Shown here in pieces: positions 36,666-48,659 of a stretch of DNA of 64,000 bases. Within the stretch, counting starts at the first letter, position 1; every line of letters begins with the position of its first letter. Location: contig NZ_CP114978.1 of assembly GCF_027498035.1 (NCBI RefSeq), forward strand, positions 496,001-560,000, read 5' to 3'. A program made the position numbers and the translations under genes. The stretch is from Pseudoxanthomonas sp. (GTDB lineage Bacteria > Pseudomonadota > Gammaproteobacteria > Xanthomonadales > Xanthomonadaceae). The notes under the pieces were generated by a model. The model did not search any database, was not told the origin of the DNA, and saw only the letters and a program-made list of their open reading frames with translations.

Positions 36666-38355
36666 TCAGTGCGCGGTTTTTTCCTGTTGGCGCAGATCCT
36701 TGCGCAGGATCTTGCCGACATTGGTCTTGGGGAGTTCGGTGCGGAATTCCACGTGGCGCGGCTGCTTGTAGCCGGTCAGGTTCTCGCGGCAGAAGGCCTT
36801 GACCTGCTCGACGGTCAGGTTGGGGTCCTTGCGCACGATGAAGATCTTCACTGTTTCGCCCGACCGTTCGTCCGGCACGCCGATCGCCGCGACTTCCAGC
36901 ACGCCGGGCATGCCTGCGACCACGTCCTCGACCTCGTTCGGATACACGTTGAAGCCGGACACCAGGATCATGTCCTTCTTGCGGTCGACGATGTAGAAGA
37001 AACCCTTCTCGTCCATGCGCGCCATGTCGCCGGTGTGCAGCCAGCCATCGGCATCCATCACCTTGGCGGTCTCGTCGGGACGGTTCCAGTAGCCCTTCAT
37101 CACCTGCGGGCCCTTGATGCACAGTTCGCCGACCGCATCGCCACCAGCCTGCACGAGGTTGCCGTCGTCATCCTTCAGGCAGCAGTCGGTGGACGGCACG
37201 GGCAGGCCGATCGAGCCGTTGTAGCTGGCCAGGTCGATCGGGTTGATGCAGGCTGCCGGTGAGGTCTCGGTCAGGCCGTAGGCTTCGACCAGGGTGACGC
37301 CGGTGACCTGCTGCCAGCGGTCTGCCACTGCGCGCTGCACGGCCATGCCGCCACCCAGGGTCAGGTGCACGCGGCTGAAATCGATCTTGTCGAAGTCGGG
37401 TGTGTTGAGCAGGCCGTTGAACAGCGTATTGACGCCGGTGATGGCGGTGAACGGCGCCTTGGAAAGCTCCTTGACGAAGCCCTTCATGTCGCGCGGATTG
37501 GTCACCAGGTGGTTGAGGCCGCCGAAGCTTCATGAAGACCAGGCAGTTCGCCGTCAACGCGAAGATGTGGTACAGCGGCAGCGCGGTGATGATGTATTCC
37601 TCGCCTGGACGCGCCTTGACGCCGATCCAGGTGGAGGCCTGCTGCATGTTGGCCACCAGGTTGCGGTGGGTCAGCATGGCGCCCTTGGCTACGCCGGTGG
37701 TGCCGCCGGTGTACTGCAGGAAGGCGATGTCCTCGGGCCGGATGTCCAGCTTCGGCAGCGGCTTGCCCTTGCCCAGGGCAAGCGCGTCGCGGAAACGCAC
37801 CGCGCCGTTGATCTCGTAGTCCGGCACCATCTTCTTGAGATAGCGCAGCACGAAGTTGACCACCGGACCCTTCGGGAAGCCGAGCATGTCGCCCAGCGCC
37901 GTGGTGATGACGTGCTTGACCTGCGAGCCGGCCAGCGCCTCGGCCGCGGTGTCGCCGAAGTTGTCGATCACGATCAGTGCCGCGGCGCCGGAATCCTCCA
38001 GCTGGTGGTGCAGTTCGCGGGCGGTATAGAGCGGGTTGACGTTCACCACGGTCAGCCCGGCGCGCAGGATGCCGAAGATCGAGATCGGGTACTGCAGGCA
38101 GTTGGGCATCATCACCGCGACGCGGTCGCCGCGCTTGAGCTTGAGCTCATGCAGCAGGTAGCTGGCCATCTGCTGGCTCAGCACGTCGATCTGCGCGTAG
38201 GTGAGGACCTTCCCGAAGTTGGAGAACGCCGGGCGCTCGCGGAATTTCTCGATGGCCGTTTCCAGCACGGAGGCGACCGAGCGGAATTCCTCGACGTCGA
38301 TTTCGCGCGGGATGCCGTTGGGATAGCTGGCAAACCATGGCCGGTCTTGCGTCAT
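36666..38355 (-). pseudogene. rpfB: RpfB fatty acyl-CoA ligase, disrupted by a one-base insertion
   Basis: Without the shift it would encode 562 residues, the size of RpfB, an acyl-CoA ligase that recycles fatty acids and DSF. The first part (38355 down to about 37527) carries the AMP-binding motif YTGGTTGVAKGAML and VVNVNPLYTARELHHQLEDS. The second (to 36666) carries VEAYGLTETSPAACI, WLHTGDMARMDEKGFFYIVD and the C-terminal lysine region TELPKTNVGKILRKDL. The frames meet at 37521-37530 (plus strand GCCGAAGCTT), where one extra base, an A on the plus strand, breaks the reading frame after VFMKL. Removing it restores MKLGGLNHLVTNPRDMKG. It is either a real inactivation or a sequencing/assembly error; all other motifs are intact. 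Confidence 0.88.
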
Positions 38356-38428
38356 CTTGTCTGCCCCTCCCAGGGTGCTAAGGTCGGGCGCCGCCGGTGG
38401 ATCCGGCGTCCCCCTGAAAAATGTGGCG

Positions 38429-38893
38429 ATGAGCATACCGGCAGGAAGCACAAACCGGAATCTTTCAATACGTGTCCGCATGGTGCTGTTGGCCGGGTTG
38501 TCACTGTTGACGCTGGCCGCCTGCAGCCGGCCAGCCCCCGAGGCCCGCCTGCGTGCCGATATTTCGGCCATGCAGGCGGCGATCCAGGACCGCCAGCCTG
38601 GCGAGGTGATGGACCGGGTGGCCGATGACTTTTCCGGCGATGGCGGCATGGATCGAGAGGCACTGCACAACCTGCTGCGCGTGCAGTTCCTGGCCAATGC
38701 CGACATTGGAGCGACGATCGGCCCGTTGGACGTGACGTTGCGGGGCGATCACGCCACGGTGCGCTTCAGCGCGCTGCTGACCGGTGGCAGCGGGCGCTGG
38801 GTTCCTGACCAGGCAGGCGGCTACCAGGTCATCACTGGCTGGCGCCTGGAAGAGGGGGACTGGAAGCTCTACACCGCGCAATGGTCGCGCTGA
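38429..38893 (+). CDS. Small NTF2-like lipoprotein of unknown function
   Basis: About 154 residues. A signal sequence MVLLAGLSLLTLAAC ends in a lipobox, predicting a lipid-anchored periplasmic protein. The rest looks like a nuclear transport factor 2/SnoaL-type fold: an N-terminal helix (RLRADISAMQAAIQDRQPGE, DRVADDFSG) followed by strands (DVTLRGDHATVRFSALLTG, GYQVITGWRLEEGDWKLYTA). The start could be 38429 or the ATG at 38480. It is divergent from rpfB and convergent with aconitase A. No specific role can be assigned. Confidence 0.72.
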   Translation: MSIPAGSTNRNLSIRVRMVLLAGLSLLTLAACSRPAPEARLRADISAMQAAIQDRQPGEVMDRVADDFSGDGGMDREALHNLLRVQFLANADIGATIGPLDVTLRGDHATVRFSALLTGGSGRWVPDQAGGYQVITGWRLEEGDWKLYTAQWSR

Positions 38894-38905
38894 ACTGAAA
38901 CGACG

Positions 38906-38932
38906 AGGCCCCGCACGCGCGGGGCCTTGTTC
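38906..38932 (+). terminator. Intrinsic terminator between the lipoprotein gene and acnA
   Basis: A 9-bp GC-rich stem, AGGCCCCGC with GCGGGGCCT around ACGC, runs into TTGTTC. The genes on both sides converge here, and it may serve both. Confidence 0.75.
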
Positions 38933-38950
38933 AAGGCAATGACAATCGTG

Positions 38951-41719
<2,769 letters not shown>

Positions 41720-41885
41720 GCTCAGGCTCCTGTTGACTTGCCTCGTGGCCTGGATCGGGCGCGGGGCTGGCTGTTCGATGACCACCTAATGCTGTTCAGT
41801 ATCGGCGCTCCGGCGTGACAAGTGGGTGTCTGCCGAGGGCTTCCGCCGGCCCGGTGGTCTGGTCCGGCTAACAGTATGGAACTCC

Positions 41886-41910
41886 AAGTATGTATAATCT
41901 GTGCATACTT
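41886..41910 (+). promoter_or_regulatory. Promoter and probable autoregulatory operator of the toxin-antitoxin operon
   Basis: An inverted repeat, AAGTATG (41886-41892) and CATACTT (41904-41910), brackets the perfect -10 hexamer TATAAT (41893-41898). Binding of the antitoxin there would block RNA polymerase. AAGGGG, a Shine-Dalgarno, follows 12 bases before the ATG. The -35 is weak. Confidence 0.7.
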
Positions 41911-41923
41911 CAAGGGGCATTCC

Positions 41924-42142
41924 ATGGAAGCCACCGTGGCCGAACGCGGCCAGATCACCCTCCCCAAGGCCGTGCGCGACGCGCTGGGCCTGACCAAGGG
42001 CACGCTGCTGAAGGTTGAACTCGACGGCAGCCGCATCGTGCTGCGCAAGAGTGTCGACGACGCCATTTCCAAAGCGCGCGGACGCTTTGCGCTGGATGGG
42101 CTGGAAGCGCCCAAGGCCGCGCGCGAGCCGTCCAAGCCGTAA
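41924..42142 (+). CDS. AbrB/SpoVT-type antitoxin (VapB/MazE-like)
   Basis: 72 residues. The N-terminal half is a swapped-hairpin AbrB fold: ATVAERGQITLPKAVRDALG, then GTLLKVELDGSRIVLRK. The C-terminal tail (ARGRFALDGLEAPKAAREPS) is proline/alanine-rich and probably wraps the toxin. Such antitoxins bind their own promoter, and a matching palindrome overlies the -10 just upstream. The toxin gene starts 15 bases later. The pair lies between the two aconitase genes. Confidence 0.85.
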   Translation: MEATVAERGQITLPKAVRDALGLTKGTLLKVELDGSRIVLRKSVDDAISKARGRFALDGLEAPKAAREPSKP

Positions 42143-42157
42143 ACCAGAGCGCGCGAC

Positions 42158-42556
42158 GTGATTGCCATCGATTCCCCCGTGCTGGTCGACCTGCTGGCCG
42201 ACGGTCCCCAGGCCGACGCTGCCGAAGCCTGCCTGCGGCAATGCCTGGCCAACGGCCGCGTGGTCGTCTGCGACGTCACCCTGGCCGAAGTCTGTGGCGC
42301 GCTGCGCAATGGCGCCGAGGCATTGGGCGTGCTGGAAGAGATGGGCATCCATTTCAACGCGCTGGAAGCCAAGTCCGCACTGCGCGCCGGTGAAATGCAA
42401 CGACGCTATCGCCAGCGTGGCGGTGGCCCGCAGACCCTGCCGGATTTCTTGGTCGGGGCGCATGCGCTGCTGCAATGCGATGCGCTGATCACCTACAGCC
42501 AGCCGTTCTATCGCGATTACTTCAAAGGCCTGCGCCTGATCGTGCCGCAGGTCTGA
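42158..42556 (+). CDS. PIN-domain ribonuclease toxin (VapC-like)
   Basis: 132 residues starting from GTG. A PIN nuclease with the usual acidic residues: Asp5 in IAIDSPVLVDLL, Glu44 in TLAEVCGALR, Asp in LPDFLVGAHAL and Asp in CDALITYS. VapC-type toxins cut RNA, often initiator tRNA or rRNA loops. Cotranscribed with the upstream AbrB-type antitoxin. It ends 44 bases before acnB; no terminator is seen there, so acnB transcripts may partly arise from this operon. Confidence 0.87.
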   Translation: MIAIDSPVLVDLLADGPQADAAEACLRQCLANGRVVVCDVTLAEVCGALRNGAEALGVLEEMGIHFNALEAKSALRAGEMQRRYRQRGGGPQTLPDFLVGAHALLQCDALITYSQPFYRDYFKGLRLIVPQV

Positions 42557-42600
42557 GTTCCACACCCCTCATTTTTGTACGTACTCATCGGGAGTTGACC

Positions 42601-45189
42601 ATGTTGGAAGCCTATCGCCACCACGTTGCCGAGCGCGCCGCGCTGGGCATCCCGCCGCTGCCGCTGACCGCGCAGCAGACCGCCGAGGTCATCGAACTGC
42701 TGAAAAACCCGCCGGCTGGCGAGGCCGAGTTCCTGGTCGACCTGATCACCAGCCGCGTGCCGGCCGGCGTGGACGATGCCGCCAAGGTCAAGGCCAGCTA
42801 CCTGGCCGCCATCGCCTTCGGCACCGAGCAGAACGCGCTGATCAGCCGCGCGCGCGCCACCGAGCTGCTGGGCACCATGTTGGGCGGCTACAACGTGCAC
42901 CCGCTGGTCGAGCTGCTGGATGACGCTAGCGTCGGCGCGATCGCCGCCGAAGGCCTCAAGCACACCTTGCTGATCTTCGACGCCTTCCACGACGTCAAAG
43001 AAAAGGCCGACGCCGGCAATGCCAACGCCAAGTCCGTGTTGCAGAGCTGGGCCGACGCCGAATGGTTCACCAGCAAGCCGGAAGTGCCGCAGAGCATCAC
43101 CTTCACCGTGTTCAAGGTGCCCGGCGAAACCAATACCGACGACCTGTCGCCTGCGCCTGACGCGACTACGCGCCCGGACATCCCGATGCACGCGCTGGCC
43201 ATGCTGAAGAACAAGCGCGACGGCGCCGACTTCGTGCCTGAAGAAGACGGCAAGCGCGGCCCGATCAAGTTCCTCCAGGACCTCGTGGCCCGCGGCCTGC
43301 CGGTGGCCTACGTCGGCGACGTGGTCGGCACCGGTTCGTCGCGCAAGTCGGCGACCAACAGCGTGCTGTGGTTCACCGGCGAGGACATCCCGTTCATCCC
43401 GAACAAGCGCTTCGGCGGCATCTGCCTGGGCACGAAGATCGCGCCGATCTTCTACAACACCATGGAAGACGCCGGTTCGCTGCCGATCGAGCTGAATGTC
43501 GATCAGATGAACATGGGCGATACCGTCGAGCTGCGCCCCTATGAAGGCAAGGCGCTCAAGGACGGCCAGGTCATCGCCGAGTTCAAGGTCAAGTCCGATG
43601 TGCTGTTCGACGAAGTGCGCGCCGGTGGCCGCATCCCGCTGATCGTCGGCCGTGGCCTGACCGCCAAGGCGCGCGAAGCGCTGGGCCTGCCGGTGACCGA
43701 CCTGTTCCGCCTGCCGCAGCAGCCGGCCGATACCGGCAAGGGCTACTCGCTGGCGCAGAAGATGGTCGGCCGTGCGATCGGCCTGCCGGAAGGCCAGGGC
43801 GTGCGTCCGGGTACTTATTGCGAGCCGAAGATGACCTCGGTCGGTTCGCAGGACACCACCGGCCCGATGACCCGCGACGAGCTGAAGGACCTGGCCTGCC
43901 TGGGTTTCTCGGCCGACCTGGTGATGCAGTCGTTCTGCCACACCGCGGCGTACCCGAAGCCGGTGGATGTCAAGACCCACCACACCCTGCCGGAGTTCAT
44001 CTCCACCCGCGGCGGCATCTCGCTGCGTCCGGGCGACGGCGTGATCCACAGCTGGCTCAACCGCATGCTGTTGCCCGACACCGTCGGCACCGGCGGCGAC
44101 TCGCACACCCGTTTCCCGGTGGGCATCTCGTTCCCGGCAGGTTCCGGCCTGGTCGCGTTCGCCGCAGCCACCGGCGTGATGCCGCTGGACATGCCGGAGA
44201 GCGTGCTGGTGCGCTTCAAGGGCAAGCTGCAGCCGGGCGTGACCCTGCGTGACCTGGTCAACGCGATCCCGCTGTACGCGATCAAGGCCGGTCTGCTGAC
44301 CGTGGCCAAGCAGGGCAAGAAGAACATCTTCTCCGGCCGCATCCTGGAAATCGAAGGTCTGCCGGACCTGAAGGTCGAACAGGCATTCGAGCTGTCCGAT
44401 GCCTCGGCCGAGCGTTCGGCCGCCGGTTGCACCGTGCACCTCAACAAGGAGCCGATCATCGAGTACATCAACAGCAACATCACGCTGTTGAGCTGGATGA
44501 TCGAGCAGGGCTACCAGGACCCGCGTTCGATCCAGCGCCGCATCGACAAGATGAAGGAATGGCTGGCCGACCCGCAGCTGCTCAAGGGCGATGCCGATGC
44601 CGAGTACGCCGCGGTCATCGACATCGACCTGGCCGACGTGCACGAACCGATCCTGGCCTGCCCGAACGACCCGGACGACGTGAAGACCCTGTCTGAAGTG
44701 GCCGGCGCGACCATCGATGAAGTGTTCATCGGTTCGTGCATGACCAACATCGGCCACTTCCGTGCCGCGTCCAAGCTGCTGGAAGGCAAGCGCGACATCC
44801 CGACCAAGCTGTGGGTCGCGCCGCCGACCAAGATGGACGCCGCCGAGCTGACCAAGGAAGGCCACTACGGCACCTTCGGCGCGGCCGGTGCGCGCATGGA
44901 AATGCCGGGCTGCTCGCTGTGCATGGGCAACCAGGCGCAGGTGAAGGAAGGCGCGACGGTGTTCTCCACTTCGACCCGCAACTTCCCGAATCGTCTTGGC
45001 CGCAACTCGAATGTGTACCTGGGTTCGGCCGAGCTGGCCGCGATCTGTTCGCGCCTGGGTCGCATCCCGACCAAGGCCGAGTACATGGAAGGCGTGGGCG
45101 TGCTGGATGCCTCCAGCGCGGACATCTATCGCTACATGAACTTCGACCAGATCGAGGACTACAAGACTGGCGAGAAGACTGCCGCCTGA
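42601..45189 (+). CDS. acnB: Bifunctional aconitate hydratase 2 / 2-methylisocitrate dehydratase AcnB
   Basis: 862 residues, typical for AcnB. The N-terminal HEAT-like domain (MLEAYRHHVAERAALGIPPL) is followed by the swivel domain with DLSPAPDATTRPDIP and YVGDVVGTGSSRKSATNSVL, then the catalytic domains with ARGGISLRPGDGVIHSWLNR, VGTGGDSHTRFPVGISFPAG, FIGSCMTNIGHFRAA and CSLCMGNQAQV. It is the main TCA-cycle aconitase in many gammaproteobacteria. The ATG at 42601 is chosen by family similarity and a GGGAG ribosome-binding sequence. A strong terminator follows. Confidence 0.98.
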   Translation: MLEAYRHHVAERAALGIPPLPLTAQQTAEVIELLKNPPAGEAEFLVDLITSRVPAGVDDAAKVKASYLAAIAFGTEQNALISRARATELLGTMLGGYNVHPLVELLDDASVGAIAAEGLKHTLLIFDAFHDVKEKADAGNANAKSVLQSWADAEWFTSKPEVPQSITFTVFKVPGETNTDDLSPAPDATTRPDIPMHALAMLKNKRDGADFVPEEDGKRGPIKFLQDLVARGLPVAYVGDVVGTGSSRKSATNSVLWFTGEDIPFIPNKRFGGICLGTKIAPIFYNTMEDAGSLPIELNVDQMNMGDTVELRPYEGKALKDGQVIAEFKVKSDVLFDEVRAGGRIPLIVGRGLTAKAREALGLPVTDLFRLPQQPADTGKGYSLAQKMVGRAIGLPEGQGVRPGTYCEPKMTSVGSQDTTGPMTRDELKDLACLGFSADLVMQSFCHTAAYPKPVDVKTHHTLPEFISTRGGISLRPGDGVIHSWLNRMLLPDTVGTGGDSHTRFPVGISFPAGSGLVAFAAATGVMPLDMPESVLVRFKGKLQPGVTLRDLVNAIPLYAIKAGLLTVAKQGKKNIFSGRILEIEGLPDLKVEQAFELSDASAERSAAGCTVHLNKEPIIEYINSNITLLSWMIEQGYQDPRSIQRRIDKMKEWLADPQLLKGDADAEYAAVIDIDLADVHEPILACPNDPDDVKTLSEVAGATIDEVFIGSCMTNIGHFRAASKLLEGKRDIPTKLWVAPPTKMDAAELTKEGHYGTFGAAGARMEMPGCSLCMGNQAQVKEGATVFSTSTRNFPNRLGRNSNVYLGSAELAAICSRLGRIPTKAEYMEGVGVLDASSADIYRYMNFDQIEDYKTGEKTAA

Positions 45190-45208
45190 TCGGTCGCAGG
45201 TCGCACGC

Positions 45209-45237
45209 AAAAAGCCCGGCAAATCGCCGGGCTTTTT
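45209..45237 (+). terminator. Bidirectional intrinsic terminator after acnB
   Basis: AAAAAGCCCGGC (45209-45220) pairs with GCCGGGCTTTTT (45226-45237) around AAATC. With A and T tracts on both sides it can stop acnB and the convergent EAL-domain gene. Confidence 0.93.
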
Positions 45238-45288
45238 GTTGGGCCGATCCACAACCGGCATCGCTGGGTCGTTGCTGGTGCTGGCCGC

Positions 45289-47586
45289 TTACGCGCGCCT
45301 GCTTTCGATCCACAGCTCCAGTGTGTCGGCGGGTAACGGCCTGGAAAACAGGAAGCCCTGCAGCACCTCGCAGCCCAGTCCCGCCAGCAGCTTGCACTGG
45401 CCCTGGGTTTCGACGCCTTCGGCCACCACGCGCTTGCCGAGGCTTTCGCCAATGCGCAGGATCGAGTTGGTCAGGGTGCGTGCCGCCGCACTGCGTTCCA
45501 GGTCACGGATGAAACTCATGTCCAGCTTGAGTTCGTCGATGGGAAGCCGGTGCAGGTGGCTGAGGCTGGAGTAACCAGTCCCGAAGTCGTCCAGCGACAG
45601 CGAGATGCCCGCGGCCTGGATCGATTCGAGGTTGCCGAGCACGGTGGACTGCGGCGACAGCATGACGCTCTCGGTCATTTCCAGGACCAGGTCGCTGGGT
45701 GACAGCTGGTGCTCGGTCAACAATGCCTGCAGCTGCGCGGGCAGGTCGGGATCTTCGAAGTTGATCGCCGAGAGGTTGATCGAGATCTTGGGGACCTGGA
45801 CGCCGCGGGCGCGCCAGTCGCCCATTTGCCGGCATGCGCGCGACAGGACCCAGCGGCCCAGTTCGCCGATCAATCCGCATTCCTCGGCCATGGGAATGAA
45901 GCGCCCGGGCGAAATCGAGCCGAGCTGGGGATGGGTCCAGCGCAACAGCGCTTCGACACCCAACAAGGAGTGCGGCGAGGTGCTGGCCAGCTGGGGCTGG
46001 TAGTGCAGTTCCAGCTGGTCGCGGCGCAGCGCATCACGGAGCGCGGCTTCCAGCGCCAGGCGCTCCTGCGCCAGGCGATTCATTTCGGCACTGAAGAAGC
46101 AGAAATTCCCGCCACCGCTGTCCTTGGTGCGGTGCATCGCCAGGTCCGCATGGCGGATCAGCGTATCGATGTCATGGCCGTCGCCGGGAAACATGGCCAC
46201 GCCGATGCTGGCGCTGGGCTGCACGGCGACCCGGCCGACGATGGCCTGTTGGGCGATCGCGCCGAGCAGGCGTTCGGCCATGCCTGCTGCCTGTTCGGCG
46301 GCACATTCGGGAAGCGCCACGACAAACTCGTTGCCAGCCTGGCGCCCGACCAGGTCATTGGCATTGAGCGTCTGTCCGATCCGCTTGGCCACATCCCGCA
46401 GCAGGCCGTCCCCGGCGGCGTGGCCCTGGGTCTCGTTGACCCGCTTGAAACGATCCAGGTCGATGAACAGCACCGCCATGGACTGGCGGCGCAGTTCGGC
46501 GTTCACCATCAGCTGTTCGGCGCGGGCACTGAACATCATGCGGTTGGGCAGGCCGGTCAAGGCATCGTAGAACGCCAGCTTGTGGATCCGGTTGCGGGTC
46601 TGGTCGCGCTGCAGGGCGAGCGAGCACAGGTGCAGGCAGATTTCGGCGAGCCTGATGTGCCAGGGGTCCGGCGCGCGCGGCTGGCGGTAGTAGAACGCGA
46701 ATGTGCCCAGCACGTTGCCGCCGTTGGATTTGATCGGACTGGACCAGCAGGCATGCAGTCCGTATGTCTCGGCCACGAACCGGAAGTCCTTGAACAGCGG
46801 ATCGGTCCTGGTGTCATGGACAATCACCGTCTGCCCTTGCCAGGCGGCCGTTCCGCAGGCGCCGGCACCGGGTCCGGCCTTGAGGCCTTCGATGTAGTGG
46901 CTGTACTCGGGCGGCAGGCTCGGCGCGGCCTGGACATGCAGGCATCCGGCGCCGTCCAGCGTGATCATGGAAGCCAGCAGGGAGGGGGCGATGCGCTCCA
47001 GCTCCCTGCAGATCATGTCCATGACATCCGCCAGTGGCTCGTCCCGCATCAGCGCGGTGAGCGCATCCTTGTGCAGGACCTCGTGCATCTTGGCCTGCGT
47101 GATTTCGGTCAGCGTCGAGACGCAGTACGCCACCGCGCCATCCTCTCCGCGGATGGGGTTGAAGACCACCGACACCCACAGCGGGGTCCCATCCTTGCGA
47201 TACAGCAGCAGTTCGGACTGGGTGGGCTTGAGTCCATCGGCATGCAGGCGCAGCCGGTCGACCTCGTCCCGGTTGGAGTGCGATTGCGCCAGCACCTCGG
47301 ATGGCCGTTTGCCGACCACGTCCTGTTCGGCATAGCCGAACATGCGCGTGAAGCCGGCGTTGGCATAGCGGATTTCCGACGTCGCGGCAGTCACCAGGAT
47401 CGCGCAGTCGGTGTTGTCCGCGGCCAGGGTCAGGGCCGCGGCGCGCAGCGCATCGTCGGGCCGGTCGTAGCGTGGCGGAGGCGGGGCCTGTGCGGTTTCC
47501 GGCATGGCCAGGGGCATGTCCTGGCCATCGTCACCCGGACCATCCGGCCCGCCGTTGCCCGCAACCACTGGAGCGCGGGGCAGCAT
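45289..47586 (-). CDS. PAS-GAF-GGDEF-EAL protein, probable cyclic-di-GMP phosphodiesterase with degenerate GGDEF
   Basis: 765 residues. In order: a PAS domain (ILVTAATSEIRYANAGFTRM, GKRPSEVL), a GAF domain (about residues 175-335), a diguanylate-cyclase fold (FYDALTGLPNRMMFS; FIDLDRFKRVN) and an EAL domain. The cyclase active-site motif reads AGNEF instead of GGDEF, so synthesis is unlikely. The EAL domain looks active: GVEALLRW, KISINLSAINF, DDFGTGYSSLSHL, LKLDMSFIRDL and VVAEGVET. The layout resembles oxygen-sensor phosphodiesterases of the DosP type. The ATG at 47586 lies two bases after the cheB stop, so it is the last gene of a cheR-cheD-cheB operon. Confidence 0.9.
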   Translation of the reverse strand: MLPRAPVVAGNGGPDGPGDDGQDMPLAMPETAQAPPPPRYDRPDDALRAAALTLAADNTDCAILVTAATSEIRYANAGFTRMFGYAEQDVVGKRPSEVLAQSHSNRDEVDRLRLHADGLKPTQSELLLYRKDGTPLWVSVVFNPIRGEDGAVAYCVSTLTEITQAKMHEVLHKDALTALMRDEPLADVMDMICRELERIAPSLLASMITLDGAGCLHVQAAPSLPPEYSHYIEGLKAGPGAGACGTAAWQGQTVIVHDTRTDPLFKDFRFVAETYGLHACWSSPIKSNGGNVLGTFAFYYRQPRAPDPWHIRLAEICLHLCSLALQRDQTRNRIHKLAFYDALTGLPNRMMFSARAEQLMVNAELRRQSMAVLFIDLDRFKRVNETQGHAAGDGLLRDVAKRIGQTLNANDLVGRQAGNEFVVALPECAAEQAAGMAERLLGAIAQQAIVGRVAVQPSASIGVAMFPGDGHDIDTLIRHADLAMHRTKDSGGGNFCFFSAEMNRLAQERLALEAALRDALRRDQLELHYQPQLASTSPHSLLGVEALLRWTHPQLGSISPGRFIPMAEECGLIGELGRWVLSRACRQMGDWRARGVQVPKISINLSAINFEDPDLPAQLQALLTEHQLSPSDLVLEMTESVMLSPQSTVLGNLESIQAAGISLSLDDFGTGYSSLSHLHRLPIDELKLDMSFIRDLERSAAARTLTNSILRIGESLGKRVVAEGVETQGQCKLLAGLGCEVLQGFLFSRPLPADTLELWIESRRA

Positions 47587-47588
47587 GG

Positions 47589-48659
47589 CTAGTGGCCCTG
47601 GCCGGACAAGGTGAGCAGGCGTTGTGCGATACGGTCCAAAGGTAAGACCTCCTGTACGGCACCCAGCTTGCAGGCGGCGCCTGGCATGCCCCACACCACG
47701 CTGGTGTGCTCATCCTGCACTAAAGTCGCCGCGCCTGCCTCCTTCATATCAAGCAGGCCGCGGGCGCCGTCATCGCCCATCCCGGTCAGGAGGGCGCCGA
47801 CCGCGTTGCCGCCCGCATTCTGGGCCACCGAACGAAACAGCACATCCACCGCCGGCTTGTGCCGGTTGACCGGGTCCGTGTCGTCCAGCCTGCAGCGCCA
47901 GCGGGCGCCATCGCGGATGACGCGCAGGTGCTGGCCGCCGCGGGGCAGGTAGGCATGGCCCGGGAGAATCGCCTCGCCGTCGCTGGCTTCGCGCACCGAC
48001 ATGGCCGAATGGCGATCCAGGCGTTCGGCGAAGGCGGCACTGAAGCTGGCCGGCAGGTGCTGGGTCAGGACCACGGCCGGGGCGTCGGCCGGCATGCCTT
48101 CCAGCACCACGCGCAGGGCTTCGGTCCCGCCGGCCGAGGCACCGATGGCGATCAGCCGGTCGGTGGTCCGGAAGCGCGGCGCAGGCCCGGGCGTGGGCGC
48201 GACCGGTTCCAGGCCATGTCGGGTGACCGGGCGGGCGAGCGGACGGACCCTGACCTGGGCGGCCGCCTTGACCTTGCCGATGATTTCATCGGCATAGGCC
48301 TGCAGGCTGCGTGCGACATCGAGCCTGGGCTTGGAGACGAAGTCGATGGCGCCCAGTGCCAATGCCTGGAAGGTGGTATCGGCGCCGCGTTCGGTCAGCG
48401 AGGAGATCATCACCACCGGCGTGGGGCGCAGGCGCATCAGGTTGGCCAGGAAGGCCAGCCCATCCATGCGCGGCATCTCGACATCCAGGGTGATCACGTC
48501 GGGATTGAACTGCTTGATCTTCTCGCGCGCGATCAGTGGATCGGCGGCCGTGCCCACGACCTCGATGCCGGCATCCCGGTCCAGGATTTCGGCCAGGATC
48601 TGCCGGACCACCGCCGAGTCGTCGACGATCAGGACCCGGACCGGGGGCTGGATCTTCAC
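47589..48659 (-). CDS. cheB: Chemotaxis receptor methylesterase/glutamine deamidase CheB
   Basis: 356 residues. A receiver domain (VRVLIVDDSAVVRQIL, Asp59 in VITLDVEMPRMDG, FVSKP) controls the C-terminal methylesterase, whose triad is Ser in GASAGGTEAL, His in LTQHLPASF and Asp in GMGDDGARG. It removes methyl groups from chemoreceptors for adaptation. The GTG at 48659 overlaps the cheD stop by four bases (GTGA), fixing the start. It is followed after two bases by the EAL-domain gene. Confidence 0.97.
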   Translation of the reverse strand: MKIQPPVRVLIVDDSAVVRQILAEILDRDAGIEVVGTAADPLIAREKIKQFNPDVITLDVEMPRMDGLAFLANLMRLRPTPVVMISSLTERGADTTFQALALGAIDFVSKPRLDVARSLQAYADEIIGKVKAAAQVRVRPLARPVTRHGLEPVAPTPGPAPRFRTTDRLIAIGASAGGTEALRVVLEGMPADAPAVVLTQHLPASFSAAFAERLDRHSAMSVREASDGEAILPGHAYLPRGGQHLRVIRDGARWRCRLDDTDPVNRHKPAVDVLFRSVAQNAGGNAVGALLTGMGDDGARGLLDMKEAGAATLVQDEHTSVVWGMPGAACKLGAVQEVLPLDRIAQRLLTLSGQGH

